Below, in pieces: positions 39,908 through 51,100 of a DNA stretch of 64,000 nucleotides (position 1 is its first letter; each line of letters opens with the position of its first letter). The notes under the pieces were generated by a model, which saw only the letters and a list, made by a program, of their open reading frames with translations, ran no database searches and was not told the DNA's origin. The translations under genes and the position numbers were made by a program. The DNA comes from Lotus japonicus (taxonomy: Eukaryota > Streptophyta > Magnoliopsida > Fabales > Fabaceae), in assembly GCF_012489685.1 (NCBI RefSeq), contig NC_080041.1:36569780-36633779 (forward strand), read 5' to 3'.

Positions 39908-42900
39908 TTATCCTCGAAGGCCAGCTGAGGCAATGCAAAGCCTCAGCTTATCAGCTGTAACAGTCTTGGTCAACATATCAGCTGGATTCTCTGATCCTAA
40001 GATCTTCAACAGAGATAATTCTTCATCATTGATAAGTTCTCTGATAAAGTGATACTTCATCTGTATGTGCTTGCATCTGGAGTGAAAGACAGGATTTTTT
40101 GCAAGGCAAATAGCACTTTGACTGTCACTAAACAATGGAGGAACATCTTGTTCTTTTCCCAATTCTTTGAGAAAATTCTTCAGCCATATCATTTCCTTGG
40201 CTGCTTCTGAAATGGCAACATATTCTGATTCAGTGGTTGAGAGAGCAACTCTATTTTGAAGTTTAGACTTCCAACTCACAGCAGTTCCTCCTAAAGTGAA
40301 AATATAATCTGTGGTGTTTTTTCCACCATCCGAGTCTCCTCCTAGATCTGCATCAGAAAAACCCTGTAAAGTGAGATCGTTTCTTCTAAAGCATAGACAC
40401 ATTCTTGAAGAACCCTTCAGATATCTTTGTATCCACTTTACACCTTCTCAATGCTCCTTCCCAGGGTTTGACATGAATCTGCTGACAACTCCCACTGCAT
40501 GTGCTATATCAGGTCTGGTACAAACCATAGCATACATCAAGCTCCCTACTGCAGATGCATATGGAACTGTTGACATGTGACTTTCTTCTTCATCTGTTTG
40601 TGGGGACTGCTTCTTTGAAAACTTTAAGTGATTTCCCAAAGGGGTGCTTCTGGTATTGACATCTCCAACATTGAATCTATCAAGTAATTTTTCAACATAT
40701 TTCTCTTGAGACAACTTCAGAACATCTTCTGATCTATTTATGGAAATCCTCATACCAAGGATTTGTTTGGCTGGACCAAGATCCTTCATCTCAAAGTTTT
40801 CTGACATCTGTTGCTTCAACCTGTCAATTTCAGTCATATTTGATCCTGCTATCAACATGTCATCAACATACAAAGCAAGAATAATATAACTATCAACAAA
40901 TTTCTTAACATAGCAACAATGATCCATGTCACATCTATTAAAACCTGAGTTGCTCATAAACTCATTAAACTTTTTGTACCACTGTCTCGGTGCCTGTTTC
41001 AGACCGTACAAGCTTTTGTGAAGCTTGCATACAAGATTCTTCGTGCCTGGAACTTCAAAACCTTCAGGTTGTGTCATATAAATCTCTTCTTCCAAATCCC
41101 CATGTAGGAATGCAGCTTTAACATCTAACTGCTCCAAGTGAAGATTCTCTGCAGCTACAATACTCAGGATAACTCTTATAGTGGTCATTTTGACAACTGG
41201 AGAAAAAATCTCTGTGAAGTCAATTCCTTGCTTCTGCTGAAACCCTTTCACTACAAGCCTTGCCTTGTACCTTCTGCTGCCATCAGATTCTTCCTTCAGT
41301 CTATAGACCCATCTGTTCTGTAGAGCTTTCTTTCCTTCTGGTAACTTGGTCAGAGACCATGTTCCATTCTTCTGAAGGGACGTCATCTCGTCTTTCATTG
41401 CTAACTCCCACTTGATAGAGTCATTCCCCTGCATGGCTTCACCAAAAGATTCTGGCTCTCCAGCATCAGTTAACAACAAATAATTCAACGAAGGAGAATA
41501 CCTTTGTGGTGCTTTCGGCGTTCTTGTAGATCTTCTCACTTGAGTTATAGGAGTTTCAATTACTGTTGTTGGCTCTTGTTCTAGCTCAACTTCTACCCCA
41601 TCATCCTCGTTCTCGGGATTAATCTGGTTTCTTTTGGCTACATCACTTTCTGAAATTTCTTCCAATGCCACTCTTTCAGAAAGTTCCAACTGTTTACTTG
41701 AACTCATAGATTCTGCAGAAGACCTGTCTTTATAAAGCACACTTTCATTAAAAGTGACATTTCTGCTTCTAATGATTTTCCTGTTTTGTTCATCCCAAAA
41801 CCTGTAGCCATACATATCAGACCCATAACCAATAAAAAACATTTTATGGCCTTGGGGTCCAATTTGTCTCTCCTATCGGAGTCTATAAGAACATAAGAGA
41901 CACAACCAAAGACTTTCAAATGTGAAAGACTTACCTCCTTTCCAGACCATACCTCTTCAGGCAACTAATAATCCAAAGGAACAGATGGTCCCCGATTTAT
42001 CAGGTAAGCTGCTGTATTAATGGCATCTGGCCAAAACATTTTTGCGAACCCGGACTGGATTCGCATACATCTAGCCCTTTCGTTCAAGGTCCTGTTCATT
42101 CTTTCCGCGACACCATTTTGCTCAGGTGTACCTGGTATTGTCTTGATCATTCTGATCCCATTTTCTGAACAAAATTTTTTGAACTCCTGGCTGTCATACT
42201 CCCCGCCATTATCAGATTTCAGACTCTTAATCTTCAAGCCTGTCTGATTTTCAACTTCTGTTTTCCACTTTTTAAACACAGAAAACACATCAGATTTACT
42301 TTTGAGAAAATAAACCCATACCTTTCTTGTTGAGTCGTCTATGAAGGTGACATAATAGCGTGAGCCTCCAAGAGATTTCACTGGGGCTGGACCCCACACA
42401 TCTGTATGCACCAGTTCGAGCTTTTCTGATTTTGATTTCCTGCCTGCTTTTGAGAAGCTAACCTTTCTCTGTTTTCCCAAAATGCAATGCTCACAAACAC
42501 CAAGATCAACATGCTTCAAATTTGACATCTTACCCTTTGATGCCATGATCTTCATTCCTTTTTCACTCATGTGTCCAAGTCTTTGATGCCATATAGATGA
42601 GCTATTGACAGCTTCAGTTACTGCTATCATGTCCTCCTCTGCAACCATATAAAGGGAGCCTCGTTTCTTTCCTCGAGCTACAACCAGATTGCCTTTCGTT
42701 ACCTTCCAAGATCCACCCCCAAAAGTGGTGTGATAACCCTCATCATCCAACTGGCCTATAGAGATCAAATTTCTCTTTATTCCAGGGACATGTCTGACAT
42801 TATGCAATGTCCATAGAGTTCCATTAGAGGATCTGATATCAATATCACCTCTTCCCACAATATCAAGTGGTTTTCCATTTGCAAGATAAACCTTTCCAAA

Positions 42901-43851
42901 CTTTCCAGAGATATAGTTAGATAATAATTCATTTGAAGGAATAGTATGAAAAGATGCACCTGAATCTATAACCCATGAATCAACAAGACTATCCAAGCTG
43001 CAAATTAATGCGTCTGCTACTTCCTCAGTTGCTGCATTAGCAGATTCATCATCATCTTGCCTCTTTTGGTAATTCTTCTTCTTCCTTGGGGCTTTGCATT
43101 GATTGGTGAAGTGACCTTTCTTGTCACAATTCCAGCACGTGATGTCGTTCCTGACTCTTGTCTGACTTCTTCCTCTTGATTTTGATTTGCCTCGGCCTTG
43201 GGCTTGATTGTGACTCTTCTGGCTACCTCTTCCTCTACTTTCAGTATTCAATGCTGAACCGGAAGCGTTTGAAGACTCTCCTGAATCTTTCCTGCGAATA
43301 TCCTCGCTTAAGATCAGGTCTCTGATGTCATCAAACTTCAGCTTGTTATCCCTTGCAGAGTTACTGACCGCAGTGACAGTTGCAGCCCAACTATCCGGTA
43401 AGGATTGTAACAGACTCAAGGCCATCAATTCGTCGTCAAAGGTAATCTTCACTGACGATAGCTGCGAAATAATTGTATTAAAGCTATTAATGTGTTCAGT
43501 TATAGAGTTACCTTCTCCCATTCTGAGATTGAATAGACGTCGTATCAGATGTACTTTATTGGCGGCAGATGGCTTCTCGTACATATTTGATAATGCCTTC
43601 ATCAGATCTGCAGTATTCTTCTCATTCACAATGTTGAACGCAACATTTTTGGATAACGTCAATCTGATCACACCAAGGGCCTGTCGATCTAACAGATCCC
43701 AGTCTTCCTGCTTCATGTCGTCTGGCTTCTTCCCTGTCAAGGGTTGATACAACTTCTTTTGGTACAGATAGTCCTCCATCTGCATCTTCCAAAACCCGAA
43801 GTCTCTGCCATCAAACCTCTCAATCTTCACCTTCCCTTCTTCCAGCGCCAT
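39908..43851 (-). pseudogene. Tork/Tnt1-type copia gag-pol polyprotein, broken
   Basis: The start is taken at the ATG 43851-43849 ('MALEEGKVKIERFDG'). Gag (UBN2 type) ends in a CCHC knuckle ('CWNCDKKGHFTNQC'). The protease has 'VIDSGASFHT'. The integrase has 'WHQRLGHMSEKGM' and DDE residues in 'HTDVWGP', 'LKSDNGGEY' and 'PEQNGVAERMNR'. RT has 'LDVKAAFLHGDLEEEIY', 'YGLKQAPRQWYKKF' and 'YVDDMLIAGS'. RNase H has 'FSDADLGGDSD' and 'STTESEYVA', and the end is at 39908. Three lesions are visible: an in-frame TAG at 41967-41965 after the integrase core, a 1-nt loss in a T run near 41848, and a TGA near 40450-40448 in place of a Trp codon. The copy is not functional. Confidence 0.92.
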
Positions 43852-43899
43852 TGCTCCCACTTCTTCCTCTAAACTGAGGATCTATCCCACGAACCTAAA

Positions 43900-43911
43900 G
43901 CTCTGATACCA
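43900..43911 (-). other. Primer-binding site of the Tork-type element
   Basis: On the minus strand TGGTATCAGAGC, the initiator tRNA-Met complement, starts 2 nt from the 5' LTR. Confidence 0.88.
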
Positions 43912-43913
43912 GT

Positions 43914-44176
43914 TGTTGGGAGCAATAATAGAAAAGAGAGAAGAGAGAAAGAAATATCACACAGGAATTTTTAACGTGGTTCAGAACACAATGTGTGTAC
44001 CTACGTCCACGGCTACACTAGGTAGTAATATTTCTCTTTGGTGTGTATAATGCTTACAATGAGGTGCTTATATATAGTAGGAGTAAGTCAACCTCCTCCT
44101 TATTCTAAGCGATGTGGGACTTACAAATAGACTACATAAGAAATGTGGGACTACAAATAGACTACATAACATAACA
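43914..44176 (-). repeat. Tork-type copia 5' LTR
   Basis: 263 bp, flanked on the right by AACTA. It carries a TATA-like TATATATAAG in element sense. Confidence 0.93.
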
Positions 44177-44181
44177 AACTA

Positions 44182-44421
44182 TTGTAGTTTAATTGTATGT
44201 ACGAAGTTTAAGAGTTCATTAATTAATGTTATAATTTGACTGAAACACCCTTATTTAATATGATTTATATGAAACACCCTCTATTTTTTTTTTGGTGGAA
44301 TATGAAACACCCTTTATGATAATGGGTATGTTAAGAAATGCATGATTATTTCACTTTAAAGTGTCCATAATCACCCCGCGTACATTATTATTTCGCTTAG
44401 CTCAAAACACTAATTTACATT
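44182..44421. other. Spacer between copia and gypsy insertions
   Basis: AT-rich DNA that starts with the resumed Stowaway-like sequence. A repeated 'tatgaaacaccct' motif lies at about 44267 and 44300. No gene. Confidence 0.3.
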
Positions 44422-44798
44422 TGTTCTGTACTAGGGATGCTTACGTGAGAGAGGGAAAGAAAGTAAACCCTAGCAGAGCACTTAAAATAGCAAAGATGTC
44501 ATAAAAGGTAAATTCTCATTAAATGTTCAAAAAGTGGTTCGTACAAGGTGATGACCTCCCCTTTTATAGAGGGTGTGGTCATGATATGGACTTTTCCTAT
44601 ATTTGGGCCTGACAATCAGGGCCCAAATCTCTATGCGTATAAGACAAATCCAAAGGAATCTTCCAGCTGGCTTGTGGGTCTGTTTAAAGAGAGGGCAAGA
44701 TTCCTTGTTGTTTCACCAGTTCCCGCCATGGCTGCCTTCGTTCATTTGATTGCTTGATTTGGGCGGGCATAGGGTATCTCTATGTCCCGCCCAGTCCA
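44422..44798 (-). repeat. Tat gypsy 3' LTR
   Basis: 377 bp. On the element strand the polypurine tract 'cttgggggca' lies just before it (44799-44812). Confidence 0.92.
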
Positions 44799-45238
44799 CA
44801 TGCCCCCAAGACATGAGGCTCAGGTAGGTTGAGTCGAAATGTCTTTAATATGCTACTTCGTCGCCTGCTTTTATCATTTACTTTGTGCTTCTTGTCGTTA
44901 TATTGCCGTTCCTCATGATCGCGGACATGTCGCCACGTTCTCGTTCATGGCTACGCTGCCATTTCTGTTTTTGTTGATATGACGCCACCTTTATGTTCCT
45001 TATTAACTCGGCATATTTATTTTTGTTGATACGTCGCCATTGTCACAACCGTCAATCACATCTATTCAACTGACACACGTGATCCTTGTTTTCCGGGATT
45101 TTCATCATCATTTGCCATGAATGCAGTTTCCGTTTGTGCGTCTCGAGGAGTTACACCTTTTCACTTCACACCTTTTTGAATTTCAAATCCCACGACTCTT
45201 CACTAACTATCCCACTCATTCTCTCTCCTCTTTTTCCT
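44799..45238 (+). other. Upstream region of the antisense accessory gene
   Basis: Non-coding. It contains the polypurine tract on the minus strand and a repeated 'tttttgttgata.g.cgcca' motif (near 44974 and 45028). It should hold the promoter elements of the antisense transcript. Confidence 0.45.
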
Positions 45239-45247
45239 CTATAAAAA
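45239..45247 (+). promoter_or_regulatory. TATA box for the antisense accessory gene
   Basis: CTATAAAAA follows a CT-rich tract and lies about 290 nt before the first ATG. A donor-like 'ccg|gtgagt' at about 45426 and an acceptor-like 'cccag' at 45542 suggest a leader intron. Confidence 0.55.
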
Positions 45248-45528
45248 CCCCTTTTTACTTTTCACTTCTTCACTTTTCTGAAACTCTTACTCTGAAACTT
45301 CTCTGAAATTCTTGCTTTCTCCTCTTCGAACTCCGGCGAACCACTGTTTACTCCGGTCGTCATCATTGCGCGGTGTTCCCCTTTAGCCGACGTTCTCCTT
45401 ACCCAATCTTCCATCTCTTCCTCCGGTGAGTTCTTTACACCCTTTCCTCTCGTTTTGTTTTCTCTTTCTGGAAACTGTTCATCTTCTTTTATCTTCTTGA
45501 AACTGTTCATCTTCTTCTTTTATCTTTT

Positions 45529-47661
45529 ATGAAATTACCCAGCATGTCTTTGAATAATGTTAGTATTTCTTCCATGGAGCTTTCTTCACCCTCCACAGAG
45601 GGGGAAATTTCTGCCCCCACTGTTATTGAAATCCAATCCTCGCCTTCTACTCATGAGGATTCCGGCCCAGCCGGTTCTGTCGATTCTGTCCTTTCTTCTA
45701 ATGGGGATTTATCCTCGCCCGAATGGCGTAAAAAAGTGCATTTATTTGAAGATAAATGTCTGTGGCATTCCATCTGGTGTAGTATTGGGAGCATCAACTT
45801 ACCGGGTTTACGAAGATAAATCCCGCCACTTCTAATAACGAAGATCTGCAGTTGAATGTCCTTCCATGCGGCGAGGATGATTGTGTTCTTTTACACAAAG
45901 AATCGTCAGATTTCTTTTTCGTTTATGGTTATTTTTTCACTGACTTGAATATTAAACTTCCATTCTCGCCTTTCATATGTCACGTTCTATCCTTTCTGAA
46001 CGTGGCGCCTTGTCAACTCCAGCCCAACGCCTGGGGTTTTATCCGTTGCTTCGAAATTCTTTGTGAACATTTGAGCTTCACGCCCACCTACCCCTTGTTT
46101 TTTCTTTTCTATAAGTCTGTTACCAAGAAACCTACGTCCGTAAAGTGGGTCCCTCTTTTAGCTCGCAAGAAAATGAGCCGATTCACCGCCCTTAAGAGCC
46201 ACTACAAAGTGTGGCAGAAAAAATATTTCAAAGTTGTTGAATCGCCTGAAATAAAAAACTTGTTTCGAGATTCCGATAATAATCCTCTCTTCCCCTTTTA
46301 TTGGACGAGAAATCCTCGCCGAAAAATCTTCGTTTCCTATGACGCCTTGGATGATTCTGAGCGAGGGGTCGCCGATTATCTCCACTCATCGCCGGTAGTC
46401 TCTGGTCATGATTTGATTGAGGCGTCGAAATCTGGCACCTTAAATCAATTCTTTAGTAAGTTTATAATCTTCACCGATAACTTGCTTTTTTATTCATACG
46501 TTACGTCTAACTTATACTTTCTTGTGCAGCCACGATGGGTAAGGGAAAAGTCGACGCCAGCCCACTGAATATGAAAGCATACCTCGCCCAATCTGCTAAA
46601 GTAGCGAGAAAAAGAGCGGCGGAAGCCGAGCAAAAGAAGAAGCTTGAAGGTGCTTCGGATTCTGACAACCTCAAGGATCCCAAGCGCCAAAAAACTTCAG
46701 GCGCCGTTGAAAAAACTGCTGGTGGTAAACCCCTTCACCAGACAACTCTCAATCCAACTGGTTCGGGCTCCAAGAGTAAACCGGTGGAGAAAAAGAAGGG
46801 ACATGACCACGTCCCGCAACCCCAACAAGATTCAGGCATGATGATTAACCGCCCGCCGACCCCATTTGGCCATGCTGGCACTAGTTCAGCTATTGGAGGC
46901 GAGGCTCCCCCCCCCCTTTGCTAAACTTGTCTGATCCTCACTTCAGTGGTTTGGACTTCATGAATCGAACTTTCGATAACCGGCTTCATAAAGACATTGC
47001 TGGTCAAGGCCCCCTCAACATTGCTTCTATGGCCATTCATAATGCGCTTTCCGCCGCCAGTACCATGGCGGGTATGGCTCATTATGTTAAGGACTTGCAC
47101 GCCGCCAAGAATCATTTTGAGAAGAAGGCGACTGACTATAAGGCTGCATATGAGCGAGCAAAAGTCGACGCTGAAACCGCCAACAAGCATCTAAAGTCTG
47201 CTGAGGAGAAATGTGCTAAGTTAACTGAAGACTTGGCGACTTCTGACCTGCTCCTTCAGAAGACTAAATCCCTGAAAGAAGCCATCAATGTCAAACACAC
47301 TGCTGTTCAGGCTAAGTGCCAAAAGCTGACCAAGAAATATGAATGCCTGAACGCTTCCATTTTAGGGCGCGCATCCCTTCAATTTTCTCAAGGCTTTCTG
47401 GCGGCCAAAGAGCAAATCAGTATTGTTGAGCCGGGATTTGACCTTTCCCGCATCGGGTTTTTGAAGGAGATCAAAGATGGCCAGGTGGTCGGTGATGATG
47501 ATGTTGACGTTGCCCTCCTTCCTCAATTTGATTCCGAGAGTGAACCTGAGGAAGAAGGTGATGATGCTCATGGCGAGGGAAAAAATGGGGATGATGGCGA
47601 GAAAGATCCACAAGCTGTTGCAAGTCAAGATAACGACGCCAACAATGAGAACTTAGCTTGA
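45529..47661 (+). pseudogene. Antisense accessory protein of Tat element ('gypsy-type transposon' domain, coiled coil), broken
   Basis: It is transcribed opposite to gag-pol. Start is ATG 45529 or 45544. A Ser/Pro-rich N-terminus is followed by frame changes between about 45780 and 45850. Then comes a conserved domain ('DLNIKLPFSPFICHVLSFLN', 'NAWGFIRCFEILCEHL', 'WTRNPRRKIFVSYD') typical of the putative gypsy-type transposon (Transposase_28) family. A 74-nt GT-AG intron (46456-46529) joins in phase to 'MGKGKV...', a Lys-rich linker. A 10-C run at 46907-46916 breaks the frame once more. The last part has a long heptad-rich coiled coil ('HFEKKATDYKAAYERAKVD', 'LKSAEEKCAKLTEDLATSD') and an acidic end. 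The function of these proteins is unknown. Confidence 0.8.
46456..46529 (+). other. Spliceosomal intron in the antisense accessory gene
   Basis: GTAAGT donor and 'cttgtgcag' acceptor, 74 nt, T-rich. Removal joins two frames in phase (a split Thr codon). Confidence 0.7.
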
Positions 47662-48176
47662 TTTTACTTGTTTTATTTTGTTTAAGTGTCTTACTTTGTT
47701 TTGGGCTTTGCCCTTTTGCTTCCTTGTTGTTTTAAGAGATGTAGGGGCCACGCCCTTTTTGCTATCTTAATGAAGTTCTTTTTAATTCGACTGTTACCGT
47801 TTACCTTTAACTGTTGTTATCTTGACGTTGTTTATTTACTAAATCGTTGTCGTTTATCAGTTGATATACCTTAGTCGATTTTTCGACGTGGCTTGGTTTC
47901 TAGTGGCCACTAGAATTGCCAAGGCTTTTGATATTTGATGACGATACTTTCTTATTCCTAAAGGATTATTCGCGGTATTTTGATACCCTGATACGACTTG
48001 CGCCGCATAAACTTGCAATGTAAATTAAAACATAAACAATTTCTTGAAATGATTTTTTCATAACTGTTCATAAATGGGAGCAATTGTCCCTTCATTCTTT
48101 ACATATGCCGCCTCATTAAAAACCCTTCCAAAGAAAGGGAAAAAAGAGTGCGACTTCATTCATTTTGTTGTTGCCT
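47662..48176. other. Convergent 3' ends of accessory gene and gag-pol
   Basis: Non-coding DNA between the accessory gene stop (plus strand) and the pol stop (minus strand). Poly(A)-signal-like 'aatgaa' at about 47768 fits the plus-strand gene. Transcripts from the two sides would overlap here. Confidence 0.4.
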
Positions 48177-51100
48177 TTAGCTGAAATATTGCTTCAAATG
48201 AAAGGCGTTCCATGTTCGTGAAATCTTTTGACCATTGAGTTGTTCCAATTTATAAGCTCCTCCTCCAACATCACCAATTATCCTGTAAGGCCCGCCCCAA
48301 TTGGGCGAAAGTTTGTTATGCTTGTCGGGTATAGTGTTCTTTCGAAGCACTAAGTCCCCCACCCTCATAGTTCTTGGAACTACCTTCGTTGCAAATTTCC
48401 TGGCAACTTTTACCTTCCCCGCCTCATTCCTTAGGTGTGCCTCCCGTTGTTCCTCAGGCAGCATGATTAAATTTGCTATCAAGTTTTCCCCATTGTCGTC
48501 CTCATTAAACCGAGTTACTCGCCAACTTTGGTTCTCAATTTCCACAGGGAGCATGGCATCAGTTCCATAAGTTAAACGATATGGAGTTTCCTTCGTGCTT
48601 GTCTGCTCAGTTGTGTTATATGCCCATAGGACGCTTGGTAGCTCCTCCGCCCAAAGACCTTTTGCCTCATCCAATTTCCTCTTTAAGCCTTTCAAAATAA
48701 CCTTGTTGGCTGATTCGGCCTGTCCATTTGTCTGTGGATGTTCTTCTGATGCAAATCTCATTTCAATTCCCATATCTGCACAAAATTCTCTGGTGACATT
48801 ACTTGTGAATTGAGTCCTATTGTCCATTACCAAAGTCATGGGGACCCCAAATCTGCACACAATACGTCGCCACAGAAAATTTTTGACCTTGGCGGCCGTA
48901 ATAGTTGTCACTGCTTCCGCTTCTATCCACTTGGTAAAATAATCAACCGCCACAATGATATATTTTAGTTGTGCCTTAGCTACTGGGAAAGGTCCTAGAA
49001 TGTCAGTCCCCCACATAGCAAATGGCCAAGGTGCCATCATGGTTGTTAACTCCTCAGGCGGGGCTTTATGTAAGTCAGAAAAAACTTGACACTTTACACA
49101 CTTCTTAACATATTCTAGACAATCCCTCTTCATTGTTGGCCAGTAAAATCCTGCCCTCAAAACCTTTACTGCCAACGATCGTCCCCCTATGTGGCTAGAA
49201 CATACCCCTTCGTGGACCTCCGCCATGATTCCCAGGGCATCTCTCGCGTCGACACATTTGAGCATAGGAGACATAATTCCCCGCCGGTATAGTTCACCAT
49301 CTACCAGCGTATAAAAACTAGCCTCTCTCCGCCTTTCTTTCGTATTCAGGGAATTGTCCTTAGGGGGATCTTTGAGGAAAGTTTTGATTGGCTCCATCCA
49401 CGAAGGTTCGCCTTCAATCACTGACTTCACTGACTTTAATTTCACTTCCACCAAGTCAATACTGGGGCGAGGGAGGGTTTCCTGAATGACTGTTTGATAA
49501 TTACCCAACCGCCTCGTGCTGGCCAACTTTGCTAGTACATCAGCCCTTTCGTTTTGACTTCTTGGAACGTGTTCTATTCTGATCTTCCCTATCTCCATCA
49601 TTAATCTACGCACCACCTCCAGGTACTTTGACAGTTGCGGATCCTTGACTTGATACTCGCCCTTTACCTGTTTAACAACCAGTTGTGAGTCGCCTTTAAT
49701 GAACAATTTCTGAACGCCTAATTCAATGGCCAGCCTTAATCTGGCGATTAGTGCCTCGTATTCTGACCGGTTGTTGCTTGCCTTGAACTCGAATTTCAAA
49801 GATTGTTCAATGACCATCTTATCCGGGCTTTCAATAGCTATTCCAGCCCCACTTCCAGTGTCGTTTGAGGATCCATCAACAGACAAGATCCACTCGCCTT
49901 GAGTTTTCTCGCCTTCCGTGGGTGTCAATTCCGCCACAAAGTCAATCAAGCTTTGGATTGTAACTTGTCCCCTTGGCTCATACTGTATGTCATATTCAGA
50001 CAACTCGACTGTCCAGCTGACTAATCGCCCATACAAGTCGGGCTTCTGGAGTACCTGTCTTAAAGGAACATCAGTTTTAACTCTGATTGAGAAACTTTAG
50101 AAGTATGGCCTAAGGCGTCTCGCTGTTTTTAGAAATGCCAAGGCCGCCTTCTCAATTTTTTGGTATCGCAATTCAGCACCTTGCAGAGTATGACTTACAA
50201 AATATATAATCTTCTGCTTCTTCCCCTCTTCCTGAAGCAACACAGTACTGACCGCCCTATCCGTGACTGCCAAGTAGAGCGTCAAAGGAACGCCTGGCGT
50301 AGGTTTGGATAGTACCGGCAACGTTGCTAATGATTCTTTTAATTTGGTAAAAGCTTGTTCACATTCCTCTGTCCATTGAAACTTCGAATTCTTTTTCACA
50401 CAAGTGAAGAACGGAGCCGCTTTGTCGCCCGCCATCGGCAAGAAACGAGCTAAAGCAGCCATGCGTCCTGTTAATCGCTGTACTTCCTTGACACTTGTTG
50501 GGCTTTTCATGTCCAAGATCGTCTTGCCTTTATCTGGGTTTACTTCAATCCCCCTTGAGGTTATCATGAAACCCAAAAACTTTCCCCCTTGAATCCCAAA
50601 TGAACATTTCTCGGGATTTAACTTCATTTGATATTTTCTTAGCTGAGAAAATGCTTCCTTAAGATCGTCGTCGTGATCCTTAGACTTGGCTGACTTAACA
50701 ATCATGTCATCTACATACACCTCCATATTTCTTCCAACTTGCTTTGAAAAATTTTTATCCATGAGGCGTTGGTATGTGGCTCCTGCATTTTTCAAACCAA
50801 AAGGCATAGTTTTGTAACAATAATTCGCTTGGTTAGTCATAAACGCCGTACTTTACTCATCCGAAGGGTGCATCATGATTTGATTATACCCAGAATATGC
50901 ATCCATGAGACTTAAAAGTTCGTTGCTGGAAGCCCCGTCCACCAACTTATCAACATTGGGAAGAGGATATGAATCTTTGGGACACACCTTGTTCAGGCTT
51001 GTGTAATCCGTGCACATTCTCCACTTCCAATTGGCTTTCTTGACCATCACTACATTGGCAAGCCAGGTTGGATACTGCACCTCGCGAATAAATTGGGCCT

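Larger units (their letters stand above)
39558..44176 (-). mobile_element. Tork/Tnt1-type Ty1-copia retrotransposon with LTRs (4.62 kb)
   Basis: Two 263-bp LTRs (39558-39820 and 43914-44176; plus-strand reading TGTTGGG...AACA) differ at three positions by eye, about 1.1%. A perfect target duplication AACTA flanks them (39553-39557 and 44177-44181). The right copy is the 5' LTR. Next to it is the PBS TGGTATCAGAGC (43911-43900). The polypurine tract is next to the left LTR (complement of 'attctcccactt'). The LTR TATA in element sense is at about 44078-44068. The polyprotein is broken at three points. Confidence 0.93.
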
